A stretch of 64,000 nt of DNA from Paraflavitalea soli (GCF_003555545.1 NZ_CP032157.1:4654546-4718545), one strand, 5' to 3'. Positions 8,537 to 16,432 are shown, counted from the stretch's first letter. Program-made: numbers and translations. The notes: generated from the sequence alone by a model not told the origin.

Positions 8537-9814
8537 TCAGATATTCACCAATGCCCAGTGACGGAGCATATTGGTCAATACCCGGTTCTCGGAAAACGGA
8601 GTGATCACATCATCCGCCCGGGCCTGCCCTATGACTGCGAACACTAGTGAGGGGCGTTGTTTTTTCATGACTTCCAGGTCGTTTTTCCATTGCCTGTAAT
8701 AAGCCCTTAGCTGATGTGGCTGTCGCTCCTGGTAGGGAAATACCTCACCTATCTTTTTACCTTTTAATTTTAAAGGCTTGTGTTCAGCCACCATCTTTGC
8801 AAAAGCAGGCAGGATGGCTTCCAGGTTGTTGATCAATGCCAGGGAGGCAGGTTTTAATCCTTCCTTCGGATACATGGATTCCCACAAGCGTTCCAGCCGA
8901 TACCACTGATTTTCGGGATAGATATGTTTGCCAAAAGCAAGACTGATCTTTACGCGTATCCAGGGAAAGGGATGCGGGTCATTATCTACCGCCCTGAATA
9001 CAAAGTATTTTGGCAAGCTTACTACACTCATTAATCCCGTGGTAGCGCTGATGCCCAGAAAGGATACCGACCAGAAATCAGACAGTATCTCAGATATCCA
9101 CCGATTGAGTAGTTTCCACGACTCGCGGTGCACAGCATCCTTCCGCGAGAGATCGTCCAGTACTGGTTTCAGTGAAGGTATCAGGTCCAGCAGTGCCGAC
9201 CCCTGGTGTCCTACTTCATGTACGAGTGAGGAACCGATACCACTGGCCACCATTCGTTCGCGGGGGATCTTGATCACCGCTACCGGATTTTCGTCACCGC
9301 CTGGTAATCGTGTGCGGGCTCTCCGGATAGCAGCACCATGCCCCCTGTCGAGGTAACAGATCAATGGCGGCGCTTCCAGCAGGAACCGGTCCATTTTGAG
9401 TGCATCTTTAGCGAAGACGTCCAGCCCGGCCACCCAGATACCCGTTTCGTTTTCGCCGCGCTGGCTTACCACATCCGCAAAGATGTCGAACTGATCCAGC
9501 AGCGCATTGAATTGCAACTTCAGCACCGCGTAGGCAGCCTGGCATTTTTCCGTATGAATACGGTGTGGCTGCTTCATTTTGTCGATAAACCGCCTGACCT
9601 TGGTAGCCAGCAGCTCTTTACCCGTACGCATCAGTTCATAAATGTTCTTTTGCGCCATATAGGGTACGGCTGCTGCCATGACCATTGGCATCGACGTTTC
9701 AAAAGGCTGCAGCTGGGATAAGCGGGTCAACAATCCCTGCGCCTCATTGATGAGGAAGCGCTGGTATTTCAGATCGCGCCTTGTAGTATCAATTGATTGC
9801 CTTGTCTGAACCAT
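8537..9814 (-). CDS. HEVGH zinc-metalloprotease-like protein
   Basis: 425 residues. A zincin motif HEVGH (199-203) in SSLVHEVGHQGSALLDLIP is followed ~45 residues later by WISEILSDFWSVSFLG, whose E/D could be the third zinc ligand, as in gluzincins. The N-terminal 180 residues are helical with a hydrophobic MVMAAAVPYMAQ stretch. No signal peptide. I cannot assign a peptidase family. The start overlaps the end of the preceding acidic-repeat gene by 46 nt, implying translational coupling. In this setting it may cut the acidic leader region of the two paralogues; this is a hypothesis only. Confidence 0.7.
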   Translation of the reverse strand: MVQTRQSIDTTRRDLKYQRFLINEAQGLLTRLSQLQPFETSMPMVMAAAVPYMAQKNIYELMRTGKELLATKVRRFIDKMKQPHRIHTEKCQAAYAVLKLQFNALLDQFDIFADVVSQRGENETGIWVAGLDVFAKDALKMDRFLLEAPPLICYLDRGHGAAIRRARTRLPGGDENPVAVIKIPRERMVASGIGSSLVHEVGHQGSALLDLIPSLKPVLDDLSRKDAVHRESWKLLNRWISEILSDFWSVSFLGISATTGLMSVVSLPKYFVFRAVDNDPHPFPWIRVKISLAFGKHIYPENQWYRLERLWESMYPKEGLKPASLALINNLEAILPAFAKMVAEHKPLKLKGKKIGEVFPYQERQPHQLRAYYRQWKNDLEVMKKQRPSLVFAVIGQARADDVITPFSENRVLTNMLRHWALVNI

Positions 9815-10341
9815 CTTCCCTGTTTTTTAGATGAGGGGGCTATGTTACCCGAAGTGGATTGTGACCGGCGTTGCGCCAGTACTGGCCTGGCAGCCTGGTT
9901 GATAGCCTGTGTAACCAAGGCTCTGGGCGGACCGCCGGCGCCTTCACTGAGGGCTTTGTTGAGGTATTTGGCAGCTTTGCGCACCACCCGCAGGTAGTCA
10001 ATCGCTTCCGCTTCTCCTACTTCATTAAAAAGCCAGTTGCTGGCAGCATTGGCCAGTTGACCGCCAATCTTGCCGCCTGTACTTCCGCCTATGTATGATC
10101 CCAGATTTTGGCCTATGCTGGGCAGCATTTTCTTGCCGAAACTTTTGGCGCCGGCAACAAAGTCTTTCTTCACTGCCTGTCCCTGTGGAGAATTATACAG
10201 CCGTTTGGCAGCATTCCACACGTTGCCCAGGAAGTTCTCAAATTCATATTCATTGCTAACGGATAATAGTTCGTGTACAAGTTCACCTTCGCCTTCGAAT
10301 TCATATTCGTTGTTGAACTCGTATTCATATAAGCTACTCAT
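9769..10341 (-). CDS. Acidic-repeat/glycine-zipper protein, paralogue 2
   Basis: 190 residues. Order: acidic aromatic tract (residues 5-20, YEYEF/EFEGEGE), LLSVSNEYEFENFLGNV (25-41), a Lys/Gly amphipathic segment with KKMLPSIGQNLGSYIGG and GGKIGGQLANAAS (glycine-zipper spacing), a helical RVVRKAAKYL stretch, PRALVTQAINQAARP, a basic linker and the tail GRWFRQGNQLILQGAI. Every block aligns with the 253-residue neighbour, so the two are paralogues by duplication. No known domain. The net charge switches from strongly negative at the N-terminus to positive at the C-terminus. A membrane-active or bacteriocin-like cargo with an acidic leader is one reading; an assembly subunit is another. Confidence 0.75.
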   Translation of the reverse strand: MSSLYEYEFNNEYEFEGEGELVHELLSVSNEYEFENFLGNVWNAAKRLYNSPQGQAVKKDFVAGAKSFGKKMLPSIGQNLGSYIGGSTGGKIGGQLANAASNWLFNEVGEAEAIDYLRVVRKAAKYLNKALSEGAGGPPRALVTQAINQAARPVLAQRRSQSTSGNIAPSSKKQGRWFRQGNQLILQGAI

Positions 10342-10385
10342 GTAAGTAAATTTTAAGGAGTTGAAAAATGGTTTCTGTTGTTGGA

Positions 10386-11147
10386 TCAGGCTCCGTAAAC
10401 TATGATGTTATTGCCATCCTTTACCCAGGTGCCTGAAGTACCTGCATCGGCCCCATTGCCGCCATCATATCCGGCACCACCGGCATAAGCGCTTGCACCT
10501 ATACCAGCTCTGCCACCTGGCCTTCCGTACCTGCCACCACCACGACGTTTGCGCAGCAAACCGGGAGCATGGTTATAAGCAGCTTGCTTCAGCGCATTGC
10601 CTACTGCAGCTTTGGGAGAAGCACCGGCAGCCGCGGCAGCAGATGCACGACGGGTAGCATCGGAAGCAAAACGTACGAAACGACGGGCTACTTCAAATTC
10701 GCGGTCTTCATTGCTAAGACCTTCCAGTTCCAGTTCAAACATGTTGGAGGCAAAACCGCCCAGTTTGCTGCCGATCATTCCGCCAATACCCGGAGCCACC
10801 AGGTTACCCAATGCACCACCCGCGATGGGCAGGGCTTTCTTGGCAATTGATTTCAACCCGCCCAGCAAACCTTTGCCCACTGATGATTTGGCAAAATTGG
10901 AAACGCCACGGCCGATCTTCTTGAATACATTGCCGAGGAACTGCTCCAGTTCATACTCATTGCTTACTTCCAATAACTGGGTTGCTAATTCCAGTTCCAG
11001 GGCTTCGCCTTCGAGTTCACCTTCAAACTCAAATTCACCTTCACCCTCTCCTTCAAACTCAAACTCAAATTCGCCTTCACCTTCGCCTTCAAATTCGAAT
11101 TCATGGTTGAATTCATACTCATTGGTGGTTCGATCAATGTTGTGCAT
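10386..11147 (-). CDS. Acidic-repeat/glycine-zipper protein, paralogue 1 (first gene of cluster)
   Basis: 253 residues. Residues 10-53 are nearly all E, F, G, Y and L in EFEGEGE repeats. Then LLEVSNEYELEQFLGNV (58-74), an amphipathic Gly/Lys segment (KKIGRGVSNFAKSSVGKG), KKALPIAGGALGNLVAPG and GGMIGSKLGGFAS (glycine-zipper-like, possibly membrane-inserting), an EFEVARRFVRFAS helix, an Ala-rich part, RKRRGGGRYGRPGGR, a Gly-rich linker and the tail GTWVKDGNNIIVYGA. Shares all blocks with the next gene, 44 nt downstream. The encoded repeats give the DNA a GAA/TTC-rich character. No domain known to me; I vaguely recall similar acidic hypothetical proteins in other bacteria but cannot name a family. 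Confidence 0.75.
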   Translation of the reverse strand: MHNIDRTTNEYEFNHEFEFEGEGEGEFEFEFEGEGEGEFEFEGELEGEALELELATQLLEVSNEYELEQFLGNVFKKIGRGVSNFAKSSVGKGLLGGLKSIAKKALPIAGGALGNLVAPGIGGMIGSKLGGFASNMFELELEGLSNEDREFEVARRFVRFASDATRRASAAAAAGASPKAAVGNALKQAAYNHAPGLLRKRRGGGRYGRPGGRAGIGASAYAGGAGYDGGNGADAGTSGTWVKDGNNIIVYGA

Positions 11148-11432
11148 AATAAATTGTTTTAAGATGATTAAATGATGATTACAATTTGTAACAGTGCGTT
11201 ACGGTGATGAATACTCCAAAGCCAATGCCAGTCAGGAAAAGGATTGTATCTCAATAAGTTGAGTAAATAGCAGGAAGGAAAAAAATTTCGTAACCGCAGG
11301 AAGCAGGCAGCAGGGAGGAAAAAAAGTTCGCCTGGATGACCGGAAATTTAATGACTTCTTATAACCAGGTAATTGATGTTTTGCATTAGCTTCACGGAAT
11401 AACTTAATTATTTTCCCAACCCAACAAGCCAT
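11148..11432. promoter_or_regulatory. Divergent promoter region between the cluster and the ThuA gene
   Basis: 285 bp with divergent genes on both sides, so it must hold two promoters. A 13-nt palindrome TTACAA-T-TTGTAA lies at 11179-11191, 32 nt before the first cluster gene, and CTCAA-TAAG-TTGAG at 11250-11263. I tested for a sigma-54 -24/-12 site (GC-N10-CC on the plus strand) and found none, and no clean TAnnTTTG for the minus strand. Confidence 0.5.
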
Positions 11433-12155
11433 ATGATCAACCAACGCAAAGCCCCGCTCTTCCTGATCGTAATTTTACTGTTGTCGCTTGGCGCAGCAGC
11501 CCAAAAGAACAAGGTCCTCGTATTCTGCAAAACAGCCGGATTCTACCACAACTCCATTCCTGAAGGCAAACTGGCCATTATTAAATTGGGCCAGGAAAAC
11601 AAGTTTGGCGTCGATACCAGCTCCGACGCTGCTGTATTCACCAAGAATAACTTAAAGCAGTATAAAGCCGTAGTGTTCCTCAATACCACCGGCAATGTGC
11701 TGGATGATGAACAACAGACAGCTTTTGAGCAATACATCCGTGCCGGTGGAGGATTTGTGGGTGTACACGCAGCCACCGATACGGAATACGACTGGCCCTG
11801 GTATGGAAGGTTGGTAGGGGCTTATTTCAAAAGCCACCCGGCACCACAGGAAGCTACACTCGATATTGTTGATAGCAAGCATATTTCCACCAAACATTTA
11901 CCCGTACGCTGGACCCGCAAAGATGAGTGGTATAATTATAAATGGATGTCGGATAGTGTACATGTACTGATGACAATCGATGAGACTACTTACACTGGCA
12001 ACAGGATGGGCACTACCCACCCCATGAGCTGGTACCACAACTTCGAAGGTGGCCGGGCTTTTTATACTGAGCTGGGGCATACCAAAGAGTCATATACTGA
12101 TCCCTTGTACCTGCAGCACTTGCTGGGCGGGATATTGTGGGCGATGAAGAAATAA
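11433..12155 (+). CDS. ThuA-like domain secreted protein
   Basis: 240 residues with a signal peptide (hydrophobic LFLIVILLLSLGAAAQ, cut near residue 23). The mature part has the ThuA/class I glutamine-amidotransferase-like fold: KVLVFCKTAGFYHNSI, AVVFLNTTGNVL, YIRAGGGFVGVHAATDTEYDWPWYGRLVGAYF and HPMSWYHNFEGGRAFYTELGH. These are typical of the trehalose-utilisation-like (ThuA) family common in Bacteroidota, often next to Gfo/Idh/MocA dehydrogenases, as here. The role in sugar or polyol modification in the periplasm is inferred from that association; the biochemical reaction of this secreted subgroup is not settled. Confidence 0.85.
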   Translation: MINQRKAPLFLIVILLLSLGAAAQKNKVLVFCKTAGFYHNSIPEGKLAIIKLGQENKFGVDTSSDAAVFTKNNLKQYKAVVFLNTTGNVLDDEQQTAFEQYIRAGGGFVGVHAATDTEYDWPWYGRLVGAYFKSHPAPQEATLDIVDSKHISTKHLPVRWTRKDEWYNYKWMSDSVHVLMTIDETTYTGNRMGTTHPMSWYHNFEGGRAFYTELGHTKESYTDPLYLQHLLGGILWAMKK

Positions 12156-12233
12156 ATTGAATACAGATTACTAATTATTAATTACTGATTATTTACTACC
12201 TGTCGGTAAGTGGCTTATACCAACGACCTCAAT

Positions 12234-13538
12234 ATGAATACTCCTAAAGACCCCAATCAATTAAGCAGAAGGAATTTTGTAAAGAATACGCTCATGGCTT
12301 CGGTAGGGATCATGATCATCCCCCGGTTTGTAATGGGTGGCAAAGGATATACTGCCCCCAGCGATAAGATCACACTGGGATTTATTGGCACCGGCAAACA
12401 AGCCAGGGGCCTGGTAAAGGGTTTTGCCCCTAAAGCACAGGTACTGGCCGGCGCCGATGTAGACAGCAAGAAACTGGCTTTGTTCCGGCAGATCACAGAA
12501 AAACTGTATGCTGATGCAAAAGATCAACCGCAGTACAAAGGATTTACAGCCTATTCGGATTTTAAACAACTACTGGAAAGAAAAGATATCGATGCCGTCG
12601 TGATAGCCACACCCGATCACTGGCACGCCGTACAATCCATTATGGCCGCCAATGCAAAGAAGCATGTGTATTGTGAGAAACCCCTGGCGCATTCGGTAGA
12701 AGAAGGCAGGGCCATGGTAAAGGCGATGAAACGGAACAACGTGATCCTGCAAACAGGTAGCATGCAGCGCAGCTCCCGGAATTTCAGGCATGCCTGTGAA
12801 CTGGTGCGCAATGGCTACCTTGGTGATATCAAAGAAGTGTTGGTAAATGTAGGCAAGGCGGGTATTGTCTGCGAACTGCCTGAACAACCCATCCCGGCAG
12901 AGTTGAACTGGCAGCAATGGGTGGGCCCGGCAGCTTTACGCCCCTTCAATGATGTGCTGGCTCCCCCGGTAGAACAGGATATATTTCCCAATTGGCGCAA
13001 TTACAAAGAATTTGGCGGCGGCCTCCTGAGCGACTGGGGCGCGCATATGTTTGATATTGTGCAATGGGCCCTGGATAAAGACAAGAGCGGCCCCGTAGAC
13101 CTTTTCCCACCAGATGGTAAGGACTATAAAACACTGACCATGGTCTATGACAATGGCGTAGTGGTAAAACATGAAGATTTTGGCCGGGGCAATGGCGTAC
13201 GCTTCATCGGCAGCAAAGGAACCCTGGACATCAGCCGCTCATTCATCGACAGTAAGCCAGAGAATATTGCTACATCCATCATACAACCAAACGAAATACA
13301 CCTGTACAACAGCGATAATCAACACCAGGACTGGCTGGACGCTATTAAAAGTGGTAAACCGCCTATCTGTGATGTAGAGACCGGTCATCGTACCAGCTCC
13401 GTCTGCGCTATCGCCAATATTGCCTACTGGCTCAAGCGCCCATTGAAATGGAATCCGAAGCGGGAGCGTTTCATTGGCGACCGGGAAGCGAACCAACTGG
13501 CCAAGGCTAATATTAATAATGGGTGGAAGTTGAAGTAA
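12234..13538 (+). CDS. Tat-exported Gfo/Idh/MocA family oxidoreductase
   Basis: About 434 residues from the ATG at 12234 (a GTG at 12210 would add eight residues). Near the N-terminus, QLSRRNFVKNT followed by a hydrophobic segment is a twin-arginine signal, so the enzyme is folded with its cofactor before export. The Rossmann part has LGFIGTGKQARGL (glycine motif), GADVDSKKLA, AVVIATPDHWHAVQSI and KKHVYCEKPLAHS, whose Glu-Lys-Pro is the family hallmark. The C-terminal half has FGGGLLSDWGAHMFDIVQWAL. Substrate is probably a sugar or inositol-like compound; not determinable. It lies 78 nt after the ThuA-like gene, with which it probably works. Confidence 0.88.
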   Translation: MNTPKDPNQLSRRNFVKNTLMASVGIMIIPRFVMGGKGYTAPSDKITLGFIGTGKQARGLVKGFAPKAQVLAGADVDSKKLALFRQITEKLYADAKDQPQYKGFTAYSDFKQLLERKDIDAVVIATPDHWHAVQSIMAANAKKHVYCEKPLAHSVEEGRAMVKAMKRNNVILQTGSMQRSSRNFRHACELVRNGYLGDIKEVLVNVGKAGIVCELPEQPIPAELNWQQWVGPAALRPFNDVLAPPVEQDIFPNWRNYKEFGGGLLSDWGAHMFDIVQWALDKDKSGPVDLFPPDGKDYKTLTMVYDNGVVVKHEDFGRGNGVRFIGSKGTLDISRSFIDSKPENIATSIIQPNEIHLYNSDNQHQDWLDAIKSGKPPICDVETGHRTSSVCAIANIAYWLKRPLKWNPKRERFIGDREANQLAKANINNGWKLK

Positions 13539-13589
13539 AACGGCAATCGTGAATCGGCAATCGGCAATAAGACCCGCGAATACTTTGAT

Positions 13590-14189
13590 TTGGTAACTTG
13601 CAGTGACTTAACCAGGAAGCTATTGCAAAAAATTATTGCACATATCCAGGAGATCTATCCGTTGCCGGTAGTCAAATTGCAGGAGTTAACGACGCAGCTT
13701 ACGGAAGAAGTGTATCCCCGGAATTATGTCTTATTCCGCGAAGGGCGGGTAGAACAGAAGATGTACTTCATTGAGAAGGGCATTGCCAGGGCTTATTGTC
13801 ATCGTGATGAAAAGGAGATCACCTTCTGGTTTGGAGCGGAAGGATCTGTCGTTTTTTCCTATAATAGTTATGCAGCCGATAAACCAGGTTATGAAACGGT
13901 TGAACTGCTGGAGGATGCTGTATTGTACAGTATATCCCATACCGCCATCCGCCACTTATTCGATACCCATATAGAGTTGGCCAACTGGGGCCGTAAGCTG
14001 GCTGAATATGAACTGATCAAGACAGAATCCTGCTTTATTGGCTTACAGTTTCAGCCAGCCGCCGACCGGTACAAGAACCTGCTGGAAAGCAACCCGGAAC
14101 TGATACAAAGGGTTCAGCTTGGGCATATTGCGTCCTACCTGGGGGTAACCCAGGTAACGCTGAGCCGGATCAGGGCCGAGCTGCGGTGA
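13590..14189 (+). CDS. Crp/Fnr-family transcriptional regulator
   Basis: Up to 199 residues: cyclic-nucleotide-binding-like domain (FREGRVEQKMYFIEKGIARAY) and a C-terminal winged helix (IASYLGVTQVTLSRIRAEL). There is no ATG near the N-terminus; TTG at 13590 or TTG at 13623 must be used, and the shorter fits relatives that begin just before the HIQEIYPL segment. A TACTTTG (-7-like) sequence at 13581-13587 would put the transcript start close to 13594, again favouring the later codon. Ligand residues for cAMP are not evident, as usual for this Bacteroidota subgroup. The next gene is an SMR exporter with a TTAAC-N4-GTTAA palindrome in front, so it probably regulates that gene. Confidence 0.85.
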   Translation: MVTCSDLTRKLLQKIIAHIQEIYPLPVVKLQELTTQLTEEVYPRNYVLFREGRVEQKMYFIEKGIARAYCHRDEKEITFWFGAEGSVVFSYNSYAADKPGYETVELLEDAVLYSISHTAIRHLFDTHIELANWGRKLAEYELIKTESCFIGLQFQPAADRYKNLLESNPELIQRVQLGHIASYLGVTQVTLSRIRAELR

Positions 14190-14193
14190 GCCT

Positions 14194-14215
14194 TTTTTTA
14201 ACCTATGTTAAAAAA
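14194..14215. promoter_or_regulatory. TTAAC-N4-GTTAA palindrome: probable Crp-type operator or terminator
   Basis: Arms TTTTTTAAC (14194-14202) and GTTAAAAAA (14207-14215) around CTAT. It lies 5 nt after the regulator's stop and 44 nt before the SMR start, with CTTTGCG (GACCTTTG, -7-like) between. The half-site spacing fits a Crp/Fnr-type dimer; the short, A/T-rich stem makes a terminator less likely. Confidence 0.6.
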
Positions 14216-14259
14216 TATGATCCTGCTATAGCGGACCTTTGCGCTCTAAATGAAAGGTT

Positions 14260-14577
14260 ATGTCTTGGATCATATTAATTATTGCGGGTTTATTTGAGGT
14301 AGGATTTACGACTTGTTTGAAGTTGTCCAACAACTTTTCGAACCTCAAATGGTCGGTCGCTTTTTTTGTAAGTATCACACTGAGTTTCCTCTTGCTTAAT
14401 AAAGCTATTCAGACCATACCCATCGGTACAGCTTACGCCGTGTGGACAGGTATTGGTGCCGTAGGCACCGTCATCATGGGTATTTTGTTGTATAAAGAGC
14501 CGGCCGATTTCTGGCGCATGTTCTTTATTTTCCTCCTGATCGGTTCTATTGTGGGGTTGAAGGTGGTGTCGAAGTAA
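14260..14577 (+). CDS. gdx: SMR-family exporter, Gdx/SugE type
   Basis: 105 residues with four predicted membrane helices. WIILIIAGLFEVGFTTCLK carries the conserved membrane Glu at position 13, as in SugE/Gdx, and IPIGTAYAVWTGIGAVGTVIMGILLYKEP matches the SugE signature. Gdx proteins exchange guanidinium for protons; close relatives (EmrE, Qac) export quaternary ammonium. The sequence fits the Gdx branch better, but the specificity is not proved. Likely controlled by the adjacent Crp-type regulator through the palindrome at 14194-14215; I saw no guanidine riboswitch in the 70-nt gap. Confidence 0.85.
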   Translation: MSWIILIIAGLFEVGFTTCLKLSNNFSNLKWSVAFFVSITLSFLLLNKAIQTIPIGTAYAVWTGIGAVGTVIMGILLYKEPADFWRMFFIFLLIGSIVGLKVVSK

Positions 14578-14584
14578 GTCGGGA

Positions 14585-14690
14585 AGACGGAAAGACCGAA
14601 AGACGGAAAGTACGGAAAAAAATATAGCAATACAACTACTGCATTACTCACCCACTTTCGGACTTACTGACCTTCGGACTATTCCGGAAG
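14585..14690. repeat. AGACGGAA short tandem repeat with inverted counterpart
   Basis: Units AGACGGAA, AGACCGAA, AGACGGAA, AGTACGGAA run from 14585 to 14617. About 40 nt later, CTTTCGGACTTACTGAC and CTTCGGACTATTCCGG (14655-14690) give the complementary words, so the RNA can fold. Non-coding. Repeats of this style are frequent in spacers of Chitinophagaceae genomes, by my recollection. Confidence 0.6.
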
Positions 14691-14699
14691 ACAAGTATA

Positions 14700-14750
14700 A
14701 AAGAGAAAAGGGTGGGTCGCCTTCCAAAGGCGGCTCACCCTTTTCTCTTT
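14700..14750. terminator. Bidirectional terminator made from a dispersed hairpin
   Basis: Arms AAAGAGAAAAGGGTG (14700-14714) and CACCCTTTTCTCTTT (14736-14750), continued inward by GTCGCC/GGCGGC with a mismatch. It ends both the exporter gene (+) and the uronate operon (-). Its inner 31 nt (14710-14740) recur inverted at 18133-18163 with one mismatch. Confidence 0.88.
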
Positions 14751-14763
14751 ATAAAGGGAGTTA

Positions 14764-16338
14764 TTACAGGTCTGTAATTGGTTTGTATTTGGGTACCAGC
14801 GCTTTCATAATGCTCCATGCCAGCAGGTAACCCAATGCGCAGATGGCAAACATAATGGTATAAGCCGTGGCCATTTCTGACTGCACGAGGGGCTTTTGTA
14901 TTTGTAGCAGTTTGTCGAATGCCGCTGCATCTACCGTTTTGATCTGTTCGATCACGTCTTTGGAAATATTAGACAATGCCTTCACCTTGATGTCGACCTT
15001 ATCGCCATTTTTGGTAACCAGATCCATGGAGAGTATTTTATCTACAAATCCGCCGAGGCCTGCGGCTTTTGCATCCACCCATGATCTGGCGATACCAGTG
15101 GCTGTGTAGGCATCGAAAAGCCAACCACCGATCTTGGTAACGAGTACTCCACCCAGACCTCCTGCCATTCCGCCGATGCCTACTACAGAGCCGATGGCTT
15201 TTTGCGGGAACATATCAGATACCGTGGTGAAGATGTTGGCGCTCCATGCCTGGTGGGCAGCGGTGCCAATACCGATGAACAATACCGGCATCCAGAAACT
15301 GATGTATCCTAATGGCTGTGCCAGCAGTACTACGAGGGGGAATACAGCGATAAGCAGCATGGCCCGCATACGTCCATCATAAGCAGCATATCCTTTTTTG
15401 ATAAAATACATGGGGAACCAGCCACCACCAATACTACCGATCATGGCGAAGGTGTAGCAGATGGCCAATGGGAACTGGATCGATTCTCCCACCATGCCGT
15501 ATTGAGCTTTCAGGTAGGCAGGTAACCAGAAGAGAAAGAACCACCAGATACCATCAGTACAGAACTTGCCAATGGTAAAGGCCCATGTTTGACGATAGGT
15601 AAGCAGTTTAAACCAGGATACTTTTTCTTTGGGACCGGTAGTTGTTGCTGCTGTAGTCGTCTTTTCTTCGGGATTGTGCTGGATATAAGCCAGCTCAGCC
15701 GCAGACAATCTCTTTTGCTTCTCGGGCTTTTCGTAAAGGAACAGCCAGAAGATGAGCCAGAGAAATCCGATAGCACCGATGATCTCAAAAGCGGTACCCC
15801 ATCCCCAATGATCTGCGATCCAGGGAACAGTCAAGGGTGCGAGAATGGCGCCCACATTGGCGCCTGAATTAAATATACCAGTGGCGAATGAACGTTCTTT
15901 CTTGGGGAAGTATTCCGCGGTAGCTTTAATGGCCGCCGGAAAGTTACCGGCTTCCCCGAGGGCCAATACGGCACGGCATACCATGAACCCTATTACGGAG
16001 AAGGCGCCTGCAGCACCTACAACAAGGCCTACGGCTTTTCCGATCGGTTCGGCTTGTGAGTGGATGATGGCGCCTATTGACCAAATAACGATGGCCCAGG
16101 CATATCCTTTTTTGGTTCCCAGTTTATCGATAATGCGGCCAGCAAATAACATAAAGATCGCGTAGGTAAACTGAAAGACGGCTGCTATGTTGGCATAGTC
16201 ACTACTTGTCCAGTTGAATAGCGATTCCAGGCGTGGCTGTAAGAGGCTCAATACCTGCCTGTCGAGGTAGTTGACAGTGGTTGCAAAGAATAAGAGCGCG
16301 CAAATGGTCCACCTGTATTTGCCTATGGCTTGCTGCAT
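14764..16338 (-). CDS. exuT: MFS hexuronate transporter, ExuT-like
   Basis: About 524 residues from the ATG at 16338 (MQQAIGKYRWTICALLFF; the frame is open to 16380). Multiple membrane helices; TVNYLDRQVLSLLQPRLES, the loop GRIIDKLGTKKGYA and LALGEAGNFPAAIKATAEYFPKKERSFATGIFNSGANVGAILAP are typical of the anion:cation symporter/ExuT group. It should bring galacturonate, glucuronate and perhaps unsaturated uronates through the inner membrane by proton symport. A ~70-residue extra loop near the C-terminus (KAAGLGGFVDKILSMDL onward) makes it longer than E. coli ExuT. It is the last gene of the uronate operon. Confidence 0.88.
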   Translation of the reverse strand: MQQAIGKYRWTICALLFFATTVNYLDRQVLSLLQPRLESLFNWTSSDYANIAAVFQFTYAIFMLFAGRIIDKLGTKKGYAWAIVIWSIGAIIHSQAEPIGKAVGLVVGAAGAFSVIGFMVCRAVLALGEAGNFPAAIKATAEYFPKKERSFATGIFNSGANVGAILAPLTVPWIADHWGWGTAFEIIGAIGFLWLIFWLFLYEKPEKQKRLSAAELAYIQHNPEEKTTTAATTTGPKEKVSWFKLLTYRQTWAFTIGKFCTDGIWWFFLFWLPAYLKAQYGMVGESIQFPLAICYTFAMIGSIGGGWFPMYFIKKGYAAYDGRMRAMLLIAVFPLVVLLAQPLGYISFWMPVLFIGIGTAAHQAWSANIFTTVSDMFPQKAIGSVVGIGGMAGGLGGVLVTKIGGWLFDAYTATGIARSWVDAKAAGLGGFVDKILSMDLVTKNGDKVDIKVKALSNISKDVIEQIKTVDAAAFDKLLQIQKPLVQSEMATAYTIMFAICALGYLLAWSIMKALVPKYKPITDL

Positions 16339-16380
16339 GATCGTTTTGTTTTTTTGTTGGTCTGGGGTTATGGAAAACAA

Positions 16381-16425
16381 GAATTTAGAATACAGAATTC
16401 AGGATATAGAATAATACAGGATACT
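16381..16425. repeat. Degenerate GAATACAG/AATACAGGAT repeat
   Basis: A/T-rich units (AGAATACAGAATTCAGGATATAGAATAATACAGG, split by me as AGAATACAGAATTCAGG and ATATAGAATAATACAGG). The complementary word pattern (CTGTATTCTATATTCTG) occurs at 25781-25810 in another gap of the same operon. Confidence 0.55.
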
Positions 16426-16432
16426 GCCTCTT

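Noticed and set aside
10569-11175. Plus-strand open frames opposite the acidic-repeat gene (Ser/Pro-rich, 192 codons)
   Set aside because: They mirror the GAA/TTC-rich repeats of the minus-strand gene; the Ser/Asn repeats are the complement of Glu/Phe codons.
11150-11430. Sigma-54 promoter for the seven-gene cluster, because a sigma-54 activator is near
   Set aside because: Each GC on the plus strand was checked for CC at the right distance (N10); none fits, and GG-TAATTGATGTTTT-GC near 11368 has 13 bases between.
14194-14215. Terminator of the Crp-type gene
   Set aside because: The stem is almost only A-T (one G-C pair), too weak; the half-site form fits an operator better, though a minor terminator role cannot be excluded.
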